DNA of 64,000 nt from Emergomyces orientalis (lineage: Eukaryota > Ascomycota > Eurotiomycetes > Onygenales > Ajellomycetaceae): contig MOWL01000088.1 of assembly GCA_002110485.1 (NCBI GenBank), positions 868,001-932,000 on the forward strand. The letters are read 5' to 3'. Positions within the stretch are counted from its first letter, which is position 1, and the number at the start of each line of letters is the position of its first letter. The notes below the pieces were generated by a model. It was not told the origin of the DNA. It was given only the letters and a program-made list of their open reading frames with translations, and ran no database searches. Position numbers and translations under genes: made by a program. Shown piece after piece: positions 48,331-61,122 of the stretch.

Positions 48331-50035
48331 ATGAGGCAAGCGATCAGAAACCGAAGTGCTTGGTGGGTTCATAACACAGCTTCTCCGTGTCAACATTCAA
48401 GCAATGCTCTAGTGCTCGCTGTCCTCCCAAAGCGACAATTCAGTTCGACATCGATCAAGGCATCAAAGCTTCATCCGCGGGTCCTACGCCTCGCGGAATT
48501 GGGACCCTTAATTGAAGATGAATACTCTACTGTTCGAAATACATACCGTCAGTAATGCCCAAAGAGAAAAAGTAGAAAGATAAAAATAATAAAAAAGGGC
48601 GTGATTTTTGGGAAATCGAGGCTGGGCGCTTTTGCTGACACAGCTATTTTGAATCATCTTGAGGTGTTATACTTTACAGATAAGCCAAAATACCCCATCG
48701 TGCTGGCTCATGGTCTGTTAGGGTTTGATGAATTGAGACTGGGAGGAAAGTATCTTCCAGGCATACAGTATTGGCGCGGAATTAAGGATGCCTTTTCTCT
48801 TCAGGGGATGGAAGTTATTACAGTTCCTGTCCTGCCGTCAGGGTCCATTGAGCAAAGGGCCAAGGCGCTTATGAGTGGAATCGAGAGTCGGATACAGGGT
48901 GAAGAAGTGAATATTATTGCGTGAGTTATGCCGCCGAAAAGTTTGCATCTCGTTTTGCGGACTGGCATAGTTGATGGTTATGGTCGTTGCTTATTATTCT
49001 CTATCTATAGACACAGCATGGTATGTTAAAACCATTCGAGGTTTCAAACTCTATAATCGATATAGACTTACCTTGTAATTCAGGGGTATGCGTTTCGAAT
49101 TATTCAGATATGTCCTACACAGAAGGGACACTGTGCTGACTACAACGGGAACCAGTGGACTTGACTCCCGTTATATGATCAGTAGACTTCGGCCTACGAA
49201 GTTCCGTGTCTTGTCCCTGACTACGATCGCCACCCCTCACCGAGGTTATTTCCGTCTCAAGTCATCCCTTGGCTATTCTTGCTAACTAATGTAGGGTCTG
49301 CATTTGCGGATTATGTCTTCGGGCAGTTCGGAGGTATGGTTGTAAACTCTTCGGATATGAGGAGCATTTTATTCATATGGAACACAGAGAAACGAATTAG
49401 GGATATATACAACGCTCTCGCGCGTTTAAAAATTGAATCAGGAGCATTCAGCCAACTCACTCGCAAGTATATGCAGGAGGAATTCAATCCGAACACTCCT
49501 GATATCGACCATGTTAGGTGCATAGCTCACCCACCCCGCTCGCAATGACAGTGATCCGTCGCTGACTATCAGGGACGACCCAGATACTTTTCGTACGGGG
49601 CCTCGCTAACCCCGAGTATGTGGTCTGTGTTTCGCCAGTCACATCGGATTATCGAGCAGGAAGAAGGCCCAAATGACGGTTTGGTCAGCGTCGAAAGCAG
49701 TAAATGGGGAGGTAAAGAGGGTTATAAAGGCACCCTTGTTGGTGTTAGCCATCTTGACTTAATCAACTGGACCAACCGTCTCAAGTGGCTGGTCTCTGAA
49801 TTGACGGGGAACACCAGGAAGTGGGTATTAAGCATTTGTGATGTTTCATGTTAAAGCATGACCCCTTACTAGGAATACTAATGTGCGTCTTTGGGGGAGC
49901 CACAGATTTAACGCACTTGCCCTATATCTGGATATTGCTGGTAAGAGGACTACACATCCGCAAGTGGCTTTGGGGTCAAGCTGACTCCATTTGGATCTGA
50001 TGAACGCAGATATGCTTGCAAAAGAAGGCTTATAA
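48331..50035 (+). CDS. TGL2-like mitochondrial lipase with microexons
   Basis: Nine exons close at 359 aa: 48331-48547, 48680-48920, 49011-49020, 49084-49085, 49156-49244, 49295-49517, 49584-49820, 49906-49940, 50010-50035. The N-terminus (MRQAIRNRSAWWVHNT ... KRQFSSTS) looks like a mitochondrial presequence. The alpha/beta-hydrolase core has the oxyanion turn PIVLAHGLLGF, ITVPVLPSGSIEQRA, the nucleophile elbow AHSMGG with catalytic Ser about 155, SLTTIATPHRGSAFAD, and a late His in GVSHLDLINW. This order fits fungal triacylglycerol lipase Tgl2. The elbow is assembled from four exons, including a 10-nt exon (Ala end, His-Ser-Met) and a 2-nt exon supplying GG of a Gly codon. Splicing past the 2-nt exon gives an immediate frameshift. 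Confidence 0.85.
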
Positions 50036-51074
50036 ACCCCTGCCTCCTGAGTTTACTGATGCCTAAAACTGATCCGGCATCCCGAGTCGACCCGCCCGTC
50101 CCTGTCCCTGAGACATGCATGGAGTACGGTTCTAGCGCAGGGTTTTATAGATTTAGACAAGCCTGCACCATATGTTTTACTTTGGTTAGTTAACGGTATA
50201 AACACCATAGTTTTTTTTCTTCTTTTTCTTTCCCTGAAGATTTAACCATTCAATTTGCCCGGAATTTCCTTGGGGCATCATGCACATTTTTCCGAAACAG
50301 TGTGACGCGTGGAAGAGGCTGAGGCGGTAAGCAGTTGCAGGGCCCCAAAGTTACTGACTAACTGCAGATCGTGGCTCAGTATCCCGTAGCAGCGAATATT
50401 GGATATCAGGCGTTAAAAGGAAGCTGAAGAACAGTTATTGGTCTGTTTTTTTTTCGGAACCCCTTTCATGCCGGTAAACATAGTCGTCATGATTTATGCT
50501 TCTGCTGGCGGGAACGCCTGAATTAGTCGTTTGACCTGGGACCTCCATCTAGTTGGTTACTTATGCATTCATTAAATGCCGAGTGGCGCATAGCGACCTG
50601 TGTATATCTAGGGGGTATTTAGCTGTTCAATGAAAGTAGGTGGAGATTGCAAGTATATATACCAAGAAGAGATCTGGACTCCGGGCTCGACTCTGGAGGT
50701 TGAAAAATATAGAACAGAGAAACATTCGCTCATTGGCGGGGACTGAGTAACCAAGCTAAAGCCAACTAAATTTTGAGTGGTGGGACTTGCGACAAACGTC
50801 ATCCGTGTGTTCTGCAGGTCCGCCGCAGTACACCAGAACAAGAACTTCCCCCTACCTTCATTTTCTGAATAACGCAGAGATAATACCTATCTTATCTTTT
50901 TGATAAGCAGCACTCGCTTCTGGATTCTGTTTCAATTTCTCTTTCATCCCCTCTCTATTTGTTTGCCTAAATACTTGTTCGCCCCGCATAATACCAACCC
51001 CGCAGCTGGGTCCCTTTGCACTGAAGAAAACGCTTTGCGCATGAATCCTGCTCGGAATAAGCCAATTATTCGCC
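50036..51074. other. gene-free gap
   Basis: About 1 kb between the lipase and arrestin genes; includes a promoter and T-rich tracts. No gene seen. Confidence 0.5.
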
Positions 51075-53221
51075 ATGTCTGTTCGAATCCATCTTGACAG
51101 GCCGCATACGCATTTTACGAACCTCGATTTCATCACGGGGAAAGTCATCCTTGTACTAACCACCGATACTCCCATATCCACCATCGTTGTGAAGCTCGAA
51201 GGCGAGAGCAGGACCCGACTTGCGGCTCCGAAATACCCGAACAGTGACCGCAACGAGAAAAAGAGAACGGAGGTGGAATCCCACAAGGTATGCGCCTGTT
51301 TGTTATATCAATCATGTTCGTGGAAATTTCGACCTTGGGTTGGCGTTCTCTCTAATTTACTCCCCTGTTTTCAAATCTGCAGCTCCTATACAAAGTCCTT
51401 ACCTTATTTCCGGCTGAGGATGCAACTGAACTCGTCGGTAACAACGTATACTATACCCTTCCGGCTGGCCATCATGAATACCCCTTTCGGTTCAAAGTGA
51501 GTTGTGAGAGCAAAAGTTCTAGGAATTATTACAGCGGACGGTTAGGAATTGGAAAACAAACGACTAACAATTGCTCGTTTTCTTCGATCCTCCATAGTTT
51601 CCCTTTAACAATGACTGTAGTCAACATATGAGCACGAACCTCAACATGGGCGCGATAAGGCTAGAAGTTGCCCGCGATACGAATAAACACGTACGGAAAG
51701 CGCTTCCACCATCGTTGACGGGATTTCCGGGCGAGGCGGAGATTAGATATTACGTGAAAGCGACGGTTGGACGGCCACAGTTCTACAAGGAGAATTATAG
51801 AGGGGTATGCATTACCTTTTGTTCGCCTCCTCAAGCGTTTCGCTCCTCCAGAGTAATGCTGATAGGGAATCGATACAGTTTGCGGATATCAAATTCCTGC
51901 CAATTGAGCCCCCAAAGGCAACGGATTCAGGTGCGGAATCATATGCCAGACGTCAGCACCAATTTTCGAAGGTCAGCAGTATACCGGGGAAGAAGGGCCT
52001 TTTTCGAAAATCTAGTCCTCCAGCTTTGATTGATCTCGACGATGAACCTCCCAAATTTTCCGTCGATGCCAGATTACCTAGCCCTCCAATCATAACTTGC
52101 AACGAGCCTCTTCCATTACGAATACTGGTTAAAAAGCTCAACGACAGCCCAGACACGATCTTCTTGCAAACGCTACAGGTCGAATTAATCGCTTATACAC
52201 ACATCCGAGCTCACGATCTTGCTCGATCTGAGAGTGGGAGCTGGGTTATTGTAAGTCAAAGTAATATGAACATTGCACTTGGCACTGGGGTTACTCCCGC
52301 TGGGAAGGAGTGGAAGATAGATTCCAGCACGTGGGATCGTATCCCATTGCCCAGTTCTGTAGCACCGTCGTTCGACACCTGCAACATATCACGGACATAC
52401 GACTTGGATATACGAGTTGGATTAACACATGGGTCTTCTGGTTTAATGAAGGTGCGTTTATTTAGGACTTCCCGGTATCCCCTCTCATGTTCTTGATATA
52501 TTATATGCCTTTAGATCTCGTACCGAATTCGAGCCCTTTATCCCCCAAAAGTTTCATTAAGAAGCACCAAATAATAACCTTATATGCGTGTGTCTTGTTC
52601 TAGCCCGAGCTTATTGTCCTCCCCCTCCGGATGGCCGTTCAAGTATATTCTGGAATCGCCCCTCCCCAGGCTCTCCTGGACGCCGTCCGGCGGTCCCCTA
52701 GTAAGGCCAGCAAGGTGTCTGAAGTTCCGCCACCTCAACCTCCCCGGCCGCAGGTCGCGCCAACCCTACCTCCTGTGCAGGACGAGTACGACGATGCTCC
52801 TCCAAGTTATGAAGACGCCATGGCAGATGCTCTTGGGCCAGTGGACGGCCCGCGGCGCGAGTATAACCCTCCAGACACAGGGTCATGGCCAGCGACTGAT
52901 AATAAGGATTCAGCAAAATATAAAGACGACGAGCGGCTTTTCCCCAATAGCGGCCCGCAGAATGCATCAACGGAGTCCTTCGATAATTATTATACGAATG
53001 CGACGCCTGTGGATGGACATACTGCCAACCAGAATTTCTCCGACCAACCGTTGCAATCGCCGTCGACTGGACAAGTTGAACAAACCCAAGTTGTCGGCGA
53101 AACTCCATACCTGCTACCACACGTACCACAGGCTTCACAGGAGCAACCGCAACGAAGGCCTTTGCCCTTCATGGGAGTCCCCAGTAGGAAACCCGTACCA
53201 GGGGCTGGAAAACATGCCTGA
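51075..53221 (+). CDS. arrestin-related trafficking adaptor, 583 aa
   Basis: Five exons: 51075-51287, 51383-51496, 51598-51804, 51852-52451, 52604-53221, all phase 0. The arrestin N-domain starts MSVRIHLDRPHTHFTNLDFI, with VILVLTTDTPISTIVVKLEG and TLPAGHHEYPFRFK; the C-domain follows (CNEPLPLRILVKKLNDSP through DLDIRVGLTHGSSGLMKPEL, then VLPLRMAVQVYSG). A proline-rich tail holds one PY-type motif (DDAPPSYEDAMAD), the usual docking site for a Rsp5-type WW-domain ubiquitin ligase. Such proteins bring the ligase to plasma-membrane transporters for endocytosis (family knowledge). The cargo cannot be inferred. Intron 3 (51805-51851) is only 47 nt. Confidence 0.88.
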
Positions 53222-54201
53222 TGCGTGAAAGCCGGAATTATACCGAGATATGCTGATCCATTCTCCCACAGAACTGAGTAAGCAATACCATGTCATGTGT
53301 GCATGCAAGATACTAGAGCGTCGGGGTAATATTTGAATGTGGCCGTGTCCTCTCCTCCCTCAATGCCACCCTCGCATTCTTTCCAAAACCGTTTTTATTT
53401 GTATTTTTCTACTTAAAATTTTGGATAACGATATATCATGAAATCGAGGGTTCATGAACTCGGATAACGAAAGCGTACATGTCTTGTTTCAGGGCGTCGT
53501 TTTTTCTTCTTTTGTCTCCTTCTCGTATCCCATCTCGGTCTTACATCAATGATGGGTTTTCGTTTAGGATACTAATAATAACATTGACCGGGGGAGTTAT
53601 ACATTATTTGCGTCATGGGTTCTAATGCGGATTATACGATATGGTTCATCCGACAAAAACATACACACGTAGGTTGCTCATTGTAATATTAAAATATTTA
53701 GGGAGATGTAAACCTGTTGCTGCGCTAGACCAGGATAGGCAAGTTTCTGGGTGGGCGAAATATTTAACTAGAATCCTAAAACGCGCCAACCACCAAAAGT
53801 GACCAAGACACAACGTACTACTGAGGTGTGCTTGAGCCGTCCAACAGAAGCAAGAAACACATGATAATGGTGCGACTGCCGTCAACCAGTATATGGTTTT
53901 AATATCACTACTGACTTTCATTATCTTATTTGCTGAAGCTTTGGGTTGAAAAGATCGGGTCTGCCAAACTCGCTCCCTCTAGGACCATCAACGCGTGCAA
54001 TTTGACCTGACCCTACTCCTTAAAGATAGCATCTACATGCACGGCAAAGCTGGATAAGGTCCGCCAAAATCCCGGATACTGCAAGGCTCAGCAAAGGAAA
54101 AAAACGAATAAGGGAGTAGGAAATCGATCGGATCTATATCCTGTCCTTCCTCTCCCCTCTCCCCTCTCCCCTTTCTACTCCCTGGACCTACCGACACAGC
54201 C
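53222..54201. other. gene-free gap
   Basis: About 1 kb. A CCCCTCT repeat (about 54150-54175) sits in the promoter of the coilin-like gene. No gene seen. Confidence 0.5.
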
Positions 54202-57200
54202 ATGCGTCTCCACCTCGTTATACAGCGGCACGGCCTCCCTACAACCCGTGTCCTCTGGACAACCTCCTCGCCTAGCTCCGCCTCCTCAAACGCCAATTCT
54301 GCTGTCTCATCCTTTGCCACTGTCTCGTCTTGTACGCTTACGTCGACGCGGGCTCCAAATGTTGGCTTTGGAGCTGGCGCTGCGGCTGCGGCTTCGGGGA
54401 GCGGTGGGTTGACGATTTCACAGTTATTGGAGGATGTGAATGAGGTTATTCCCCTTGAGACACAAATTGAGGAGGATATTGGGAGTGGTGGTGGTATTGG
54501 TGGTGGTGCTGGGCAATGGGGATTGGAGGATTATGCGGTGGAAGTCATGGGGTTTGAGTGCTTGCATTTTATGGAGGTGGATGGCCTGTTGAGGGATGGG
54601 GATGAAGTTGTGTAGGTTTAACCTTTTGGTTTCCTTCTTTCTATATTTTATTTCTTATTGGTTTACTGGGTTGCATGTTTACTGACTTTGGCCTGTTTTC
54701 TTCTTTGGGTTCTAGAATACGTGCATTACAACTTGGAGATCTCATGGCCAGGAGACTCACGGGTCGGCATCAGATATCTATCGATGGGAAACATTTGATC
54801 GATGGCGTTCCGTTTGGAAAACCTTATATCCAAAAAGCAGTGTCCTCAAGGCCGCCTGTTACAATTCCACCACGGAAGAAAAGGCGCTTGAACTTCGGCG
54901 GATGGCGGGTTGATGACGCTCTTGCAGGAGAGCTTAATGATGAAGACGAAGATGATGAAGAGAATGACCCAGACTGGAAGGAAGACGTGGATGGAACTGG
55001 GAAAGAACTTGTGGTTGTTGCTGGTGACGAAGACGAAGATGACGAAGATGACGACGAATATGAATATCAACGCGAGAGCGATGAATCTGTTGCTCCCCCG
55101 TCTGAGGAAGCGATAGACATAGCCCCCAACCGACGCACCAAGGAGCGACCTGGAGCAAAAGCGACTGGCTCGTCACCCTTTAGGCGTGGCTCGACAAGGC
55201 AGTCTGCGAGGAAAAAGAAACGAGAAGTACAAACGGACCTTTGCGTGGCAGAGCGGAAACTTCTGGGGATCTTGCATCAGAAAGAGCAGACTACCTCCAC
55301 TGCTTCACCAAAGCGCAGTCTCAGTGTCAGTTTCGAGGATCAGCGGGAGGCTGCTTCCGAAGGGTCAACATCATCTGACGCAGAATCGGAGAGTGACAGT
55401 GTCTCGGTTTCTGACACGGATGACTCGAGCGACGAGGATGAAAAAAGCTCCGTTTCTTCCAGTGAAACCAGCTCGAGCGAAGCATCGTCGGAGGCATCTT
55501 CAAGTTCCAGTGGTAGTTCGTCAGCCTCAAAATCAAAAACTACCAGTATCCCTACTACCAGTGGCAAACTAAAAAAGGCAACATCTTCGGTGGACCTAAA
55601 TGTTTCGCAGACCACCGTGGGTGCCCCACCAGCAATTGTCCATCCGCCCGGTACCGGCTCCCGAAAAACGAAAAATACCAATAGGAGAAACAAGTTACGA
55701 AGAAAACTTGAAAAATTGAAGGAGCTCGGAATTCTTCACAAAGACGCCAAATTCGAAGACCTGCGCAAGTGGTGTGAGGTTAACCCTAGCCCGTTCCCGG
55801 GGATGTTAGGTGAAGAAATTTCAGGAACTCATGTGAAAGACGTTGATGAGCAGTCAGAGTTTGAGAGGAAGCGTGCACAGCTGTTGCGTGATATTTCAAA
55901 AGGCGGGGTTGATGTGAGCCCGCTACATACAAAGAGGACAACTAAATTAAGTCCCCCTGAATCTATGTCAGCCACACCTATAAATGGAGCCAACGGTACA
56001 GCTGCAGAATCATCGAAATCAAAACTAGATGTTCCCAGCTCGCGGCGTCTCGTATTTCGCTCGCTGGGCTTAAAGACCCCCAAACCGAAGGAGGATGAGG
56101 AGGCACTACGAGAGAAGCTCGCTCCTCAAGTACTTCAACCAAAATCACAACCAACACCGGTGTCAGCTGATGAAGTTGATAAATCTAAAGAGGAGAAGGC
56201 TGATTCAATTGAGAACTGGGAAGATCGACTCATCCTCCAAGCTACGGAGTGCCTCTACGACGATGTAAAGTTATCTACCCCCCCTTTCCCTTTCGTACAA
56301 CGATGGGATAAGGATGCTCAGGCGACAATCCGTGAGCGCAAAGGAAATCAACAAGTTGGTGGCAAGAAACGGAAGCGGAAGTCTCGAAATCACCAAGAAG
56401 ACTTTTATGATAAAGCGTGGCGGAATGGAGAAGCGAGTTTTTCAAATGAACTTCAGCTTGATTACGGAGGTGATGGGGCTGATGATCACCGAATCTCAAC
56501 ACAGTCTCTTAACGGAGCCTCCCGTGACCAACTAAACCGTGATATGACTGGCGTAGAGGCAACTTCGATGCACAAGGGTGCAACCATAGATGATCTTCCG
56601 AGTTTACCGGACGATATGTCCACTTTGAAAGATGCACGGGACGCTGATATGAAGCCTGGGACTATCATCGCTTTTAAGCAGCTGGACATGTCTAAAGCTA
56701 CAAACTGGCAGCCACTGGTATCTGAATATCGCACTGCTGTTATCGAGGGTGTTGCGGATGGGACGCTGACACTGCGGCTTGCACGACGCAATAGAAATCT
56801 GCCCCCAGAGGGACATGACGATGGCGATGATGGAGTGACGCGGTACACAAAATTTGAGATGCCAGGTTATGACGAATGGAGTGGTGAAGATGATGGGCTC
56901 AGGGAAATGCAGTTTGGAGAATTCATAGAACCAAAATTGCTCTCTGCGGGGCCTTTGGATAGTCCCGTAGACGTGGTGGAGGAGACTCAGAACCACCTGT
57001 TGGTATAAATACTCCTTTCGTGTTGATGGGCCCGTCAGCTTACTCGATATTTGAGCTAGTCCTATTGAACTTCCGTCCCCAATTCCCGAAGTCATCACCG
57101 TTTCTTCGCCGACAAGACACGAAATTTCGGCAATCATTCGAGATGCCGGGTTCAGATCAGGGTTCGACTCTGACTTCCTACCCCCCGAAGAGACCTTCTT

Positions 57201-58371
57201 CAAGCCCCAAGGTTCTACGACCAACAATGACGCAGCCATCGAAAACACGGAAGCCAATGAAGTTGCTAGTCCAACGGTCAAATCCCCTACGTTTGCCGGA
57301 TTTACCTCAAGCCCGCCCCTTAACGTATCAAGGAATGTCAACAGAGATCATTCGCCTTTACCTGCGGCTCCAGTAAACGCCTCTCCAAAGGCTGTGCCTG
57401 AAAAACAAATCGTCACGGAGGTGCCCAGTTCTCTTGCTTGGGTGGAAGGTCCTACGTCCGATCCTTCTTTTCTCAAACCCGGTTCCGATCGTCAGAAATC
57501 GTCAGCATCATCGGAAAATCAGCTTCAGTATCTCGAATTCAATGATACATCTACCAACAATTCCGTGAATACTACCAACGACCCGCCAGCTGCCTCGCAA
57601 TTTGAGCCACGCATTGAGGAGACTGTGATAGAAGCAGATTTGGACACCGAAACCATACCAGTCGACGGTGGAGTAGTGGAAGGCTGTGCGCAAGATACCA
57701 GGCAGACGCTCCTTGATCTAGCTGCCGCCCATAACGCTTCCCCACCGTCGTTTCAGCTAGATCACACGACTATACACCAAGATGGCTCTCAGTTTTCCAT
57801 ACCCCCTTCCACCGTCGAAGAAAGCCAGCCAACTGGGCGTCGTCCGGATTCAAGTGGAGAGTCCATTATCACCAATCCCTTCTATGAATCTGATAAACGC
57901 CCCCTGATCATGTCACTGTCCATGCCACGGTTCGTTTCCACAGCCCCACCCCGCACAACAACAGTCGCCGAGAAGTCACCGCCTGGCTCTGTAACTAGAA
58001 GAAACAAACGAAAAATTCTCTCATCTCCGCGCCAGCTATCGTCTTCACGCCCCCAACAACCACGGCGCTACGATGACAGGACTGACCTCCCAGCCATCGC
58101 AGAGACTGACAAGGGGTTGACGCAGCACTCGGAATATGTCCCAAAGCAAGACATGCCACAGAATAGCAGTAATTCTATTGTGGATTTGACAATTTCTAGC
58201 GATCCTGAGTCGCCTGGTAATTCAGACGGAGATTTTGCAACATCTCAAGGACTTCCACGGGGTCCTGGATGGGTAAAAAAAAGGGATATCAGGGGCGGGC
58301 GAACAAGGGGCGAGGCGAGTCCTACTGTGCGGACGCGGAGGAGAGGTTTACGGAGGAGGAGTGCTATTTAG
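54202..58371 (+). CDS. coilin-like nuclear protein, 1334 aa
   Basis: Three exons: 54202-54611, 54716-56998, 57060-58371. The N-terminus (MRLHLVIQRHGLPTTRVLW, TISQLLEDVNEVIPLE, GFECLHFMEVDGLLRDGDEV) resembles the fungal coilin-like ubiquitin-fold domain; IRIPP-like VTIPPRKKRRLNFGG ends it. Long acidic and Ser-rich low-complexity follows (DEDEDDEENDPDWKED). A Tudor-like module lies at about residues 815-890 (DMKPGTIIAFKQLDMSKA, VADGTLTLRLARRN, EFIEPKLL). The last exon is disordered and ends GPGWVKKRDIRGGRTRG and an Arg-rich tail. The second intron (61 nt, GTTGGT donor, GAGCTAG acceptor) is what fuses the downstream 437-codon frame; without it the protein stops at 57008. A role in nuclear bodies or RNP biogenesis is inferred from domain order. 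Confidence 0.75.
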
Positions 58372-58856
58372 TTATTATCCAATACTGGTGTGAAAATATC
58401 GAATCTTAAGGGTATGTATAATGATAGGACCCGGTTGTATTGCTTCTTTGTATGTGCAATACATGTATATATTAGATTTGCGAGCGAACGAGTTGAATTA
58501 GAGGCATATTTGATGGCACAGCTATAGCGCGGACAGCTCAAATCAATAACTTCTAGGTCTCAGTGGATACCTTTTCCGTGCTTGCCTCTACGCAACTATA
58601 TTGTTATATTGTTAAAAGCGATTACGCCCAAAACGTCATTTATATCCAACTCTAGTTAGTTAGTAATGCTGCCCATTACATCACACCCCTCCATTGACCT
58701 ATGAGGGCCCATCATTACAAATCTCCCCGCAAACATCAGAGCAACATGACTTAGGAACGGTAACCTTGGAATGTTCCTCACCCTGGAATCACTAATATAG
58801 AAACATAGTCCTAATGAGATTGATATCAATTAAAATTCGTGCGCTCAAAGAACCCC
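58372..58856. other. gap between coilin-like and AIF-like genes
   Basis: About 485 bases, including the promoter of the AIF-like gene. Nothing else seen. Confidence 0.5.
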
Positions 58857-61122
58857 ATGCCTTGTTGTTGTCCCCCTCAGGCCCCTCAACCAGTGTCATT
58901 CCATAGCATGCCCCTCTCCCCATCCTCCCCCGCCAGCTCCTTCATCCATCGCAGTGTAATCCAATCCACACGTCCTTTGTTGTATACTTCTGTTCCAGTC
59001 ATTGCTACAGCTACCTTGATCTCGTATCGTGCATATAACCCGCTGCGCACGTCATTTATCCTTGCATCCCATCGTCCGCAATTAGCTGTAAACCTCCCCC
59101 ACGTCAAACACATCCATACAACCCATATCATCAACAGCAATAGCAACAACTATTTATTAACCTCAAAAGTACGCATAAATCGCTTTTCAACGTCACCACA
59201 GTCGTTTACAGAAACTTCAAAGATGCCCTCAACATCCACTTTCAAGATCAAGGACCTGACCTCACTCGACCTCCCCTCTGACAAGATCGAAGTAGAGGTC
59301 GAGGGCATCGATAAGGGAAAACTTCTGCTCTTAAAACATGGCGGCCAGATCCATGCCCTCACCGCAAACTGTACGCATTATGGTGCGCCGCTGGTAAAAG
59401 GCGTCTTAACTCCTGATGCAAGACTCACTTGTCCGTGGCATGGTGGTATGTATATCCGTTTAGCTTATATATATATATATATATATTTACAATTTTCTAC
59501 CTAAATATTTTTTGTCCATATTCATTTGTAATTAAAAAGAGAGATCGAATTGGCTTGCGCTAATTAATTTCATATTTTGGTATGCGGTAGCTTGCTTCAA
59601 TGTTACAACTGGAGACGTGGAAGATGCGCCAGCGCTGAATGGGCTGCATAAATACGAAGTGTTCGAGAAAGATGGCAGTGTGTATGTTAAGGCGGATGAG
59701 GCCACCTTCAAAGAAAATGGCAGACTGCCCATTGCTTCTTGCAGCGTTGCTCAACAGGGTCAGAAGGTCGTGATTATCGGAGGGTAAGTCAGGTGAATTC
59801 CTATTCTCTACACCAAGCTTCTGCTAAGAACATTCTACCTATCCAGCGGAAGTGGAACAATTGGAGCAGTAGAAGTGCTCCGCGAGCATGGCTTCAACGG
59901 CCAAATCACAATAATTTCTAAGGAACCCAACCTCCCTCTCGACAGAACCAAGCTCTCCAAAGCCCTAATCCCGGACCCAGAGAAGCTCCTCCTCAGACCG
60001 AAAGAATGGTACTCCTCCGTCTCCATCTCTGTGGTCTCCGACGAAGCCACTTCCGTCGATTTCACAGACAAGACCGTAACCACCAAATCTGGCGAAACAA
60101 TCCCATATACAAAACTCATCCTCGCCACGGGCGGGACCCCGCGCCGCCTGCCACTCCCCGGATTTAAAGAGCTGGGGAACATTTTCGTTCTCCGCACCGT
60201 GAAAGACGTGCAAGCCATCCTAGCCGCCGTAGGCCCCAACAAGAAAAAAGAAATCGTAATAATCGGCAGCTCCTTCATCGGCATGGAAGTAGGCAACGCA
60301 CTCTCGAAAGAAAACAACGTGAAAATCGTCGGCATGGAATCCGCACCGCTAGAACGCATCATGGGGGCGAAGGTGGGGCGCATCTTCCAATCTAACCTGG
60401 AGAAAAACGGCGTGAAGTTCTACATGTCTGCCTCCGTCGATAAGGCAACCTCATCTTCCACGGATCCGTCAAACGTAGCCACTGTCCACCTCAAAGATGG
60501 CACCGCTCTGCCTGCAGATCTCGCCATCCTAGGTGTCGGGGTCGGCCCTGCTACAGAATTTCTCCGCGATAACCCCGTCGTAACCCTCGAGCGCGACGGG
60601 TCCCTTAAGACGGACGAATACTTTGCTGTCGAGTGTCTAAAGGGTAACAATAGCAACGGCAGCAGCAGCGACGTCTACGCCGTTGGCGATATCGCCACGT
60701 ACCCGTACAACGGCCCTGGGGCAGGCCAAGGCGGTGTCACGCACGTTCGTATCGAGCATTGGGACGTAGCACAAAACGCAGGCCGAAGCGTCGGACGCAC
60801 AATCGCCCACGCCTTCTCAAGTAACAGTTCGATGCCGCTAAAAGCGAAAACGTTCATTCCGATCTTCTGGTCGGCGCTGGGCGGGCAGCTGCGTTACTGT
60901 GGCAATACGATGAATGACTTTGACGATTTGATTCTTAAAGGGGAGCCTGAGGAGGGTAAGTTTGTGGCGTATTATGTGCTGGGTGAGACGGTGGTTGCGG
61001 TTGCAAGCATGGGAATGGATCCGATTGTTATGAAGTGTGCGGAGTTGATGAAGAGTGGGAAAATGGTGGGGAAGAAGGAGGTGAACGAGGGGGTGGATGT
61101 GTTGAAGGTGGATTTGGCTTGA
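58857..61122 (+). CDS. Rieske-AIF oxidoreductase (AIFM3/Nfrl type)
   Basis: Three exons: 58857-59445, 59591-59783, 59847-61122, giving 685 aa from the first ATG. A Rieske [2Fe-2S] domain carries CTHYGAPLVKG and CPWHGACFN (the C-x-H and C-x2-H ligands; the second pair spans intron 1). The flavoprotein core follows: FAD-binding VVIIGGGSGTIGAVEVL (across intron 2), LILATGGTPRRLPLPG, NAD-binding VIIGSSFIGMEVGNAL, and VYAVGDIATYPY for FAD. It transfers electrons between NAD(P)H, FAD and an iron-sulfur centre; the partner is unknown. The first 122 residues before an internal ATG (59223, MPSTSTFKI) are Ser/Arg/His-rich and lack acidic residues, like a targeting extension, so long and short (563 aa) forms are both possible. 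Intron 1 holds a TA repeat. Confidence 0.9.
59467..59487. repeat. (TA)n microsatellite inside an intron
   Basis: About ten TA units in intron 1 of the AIF-like gene. Confidence 0.85.
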
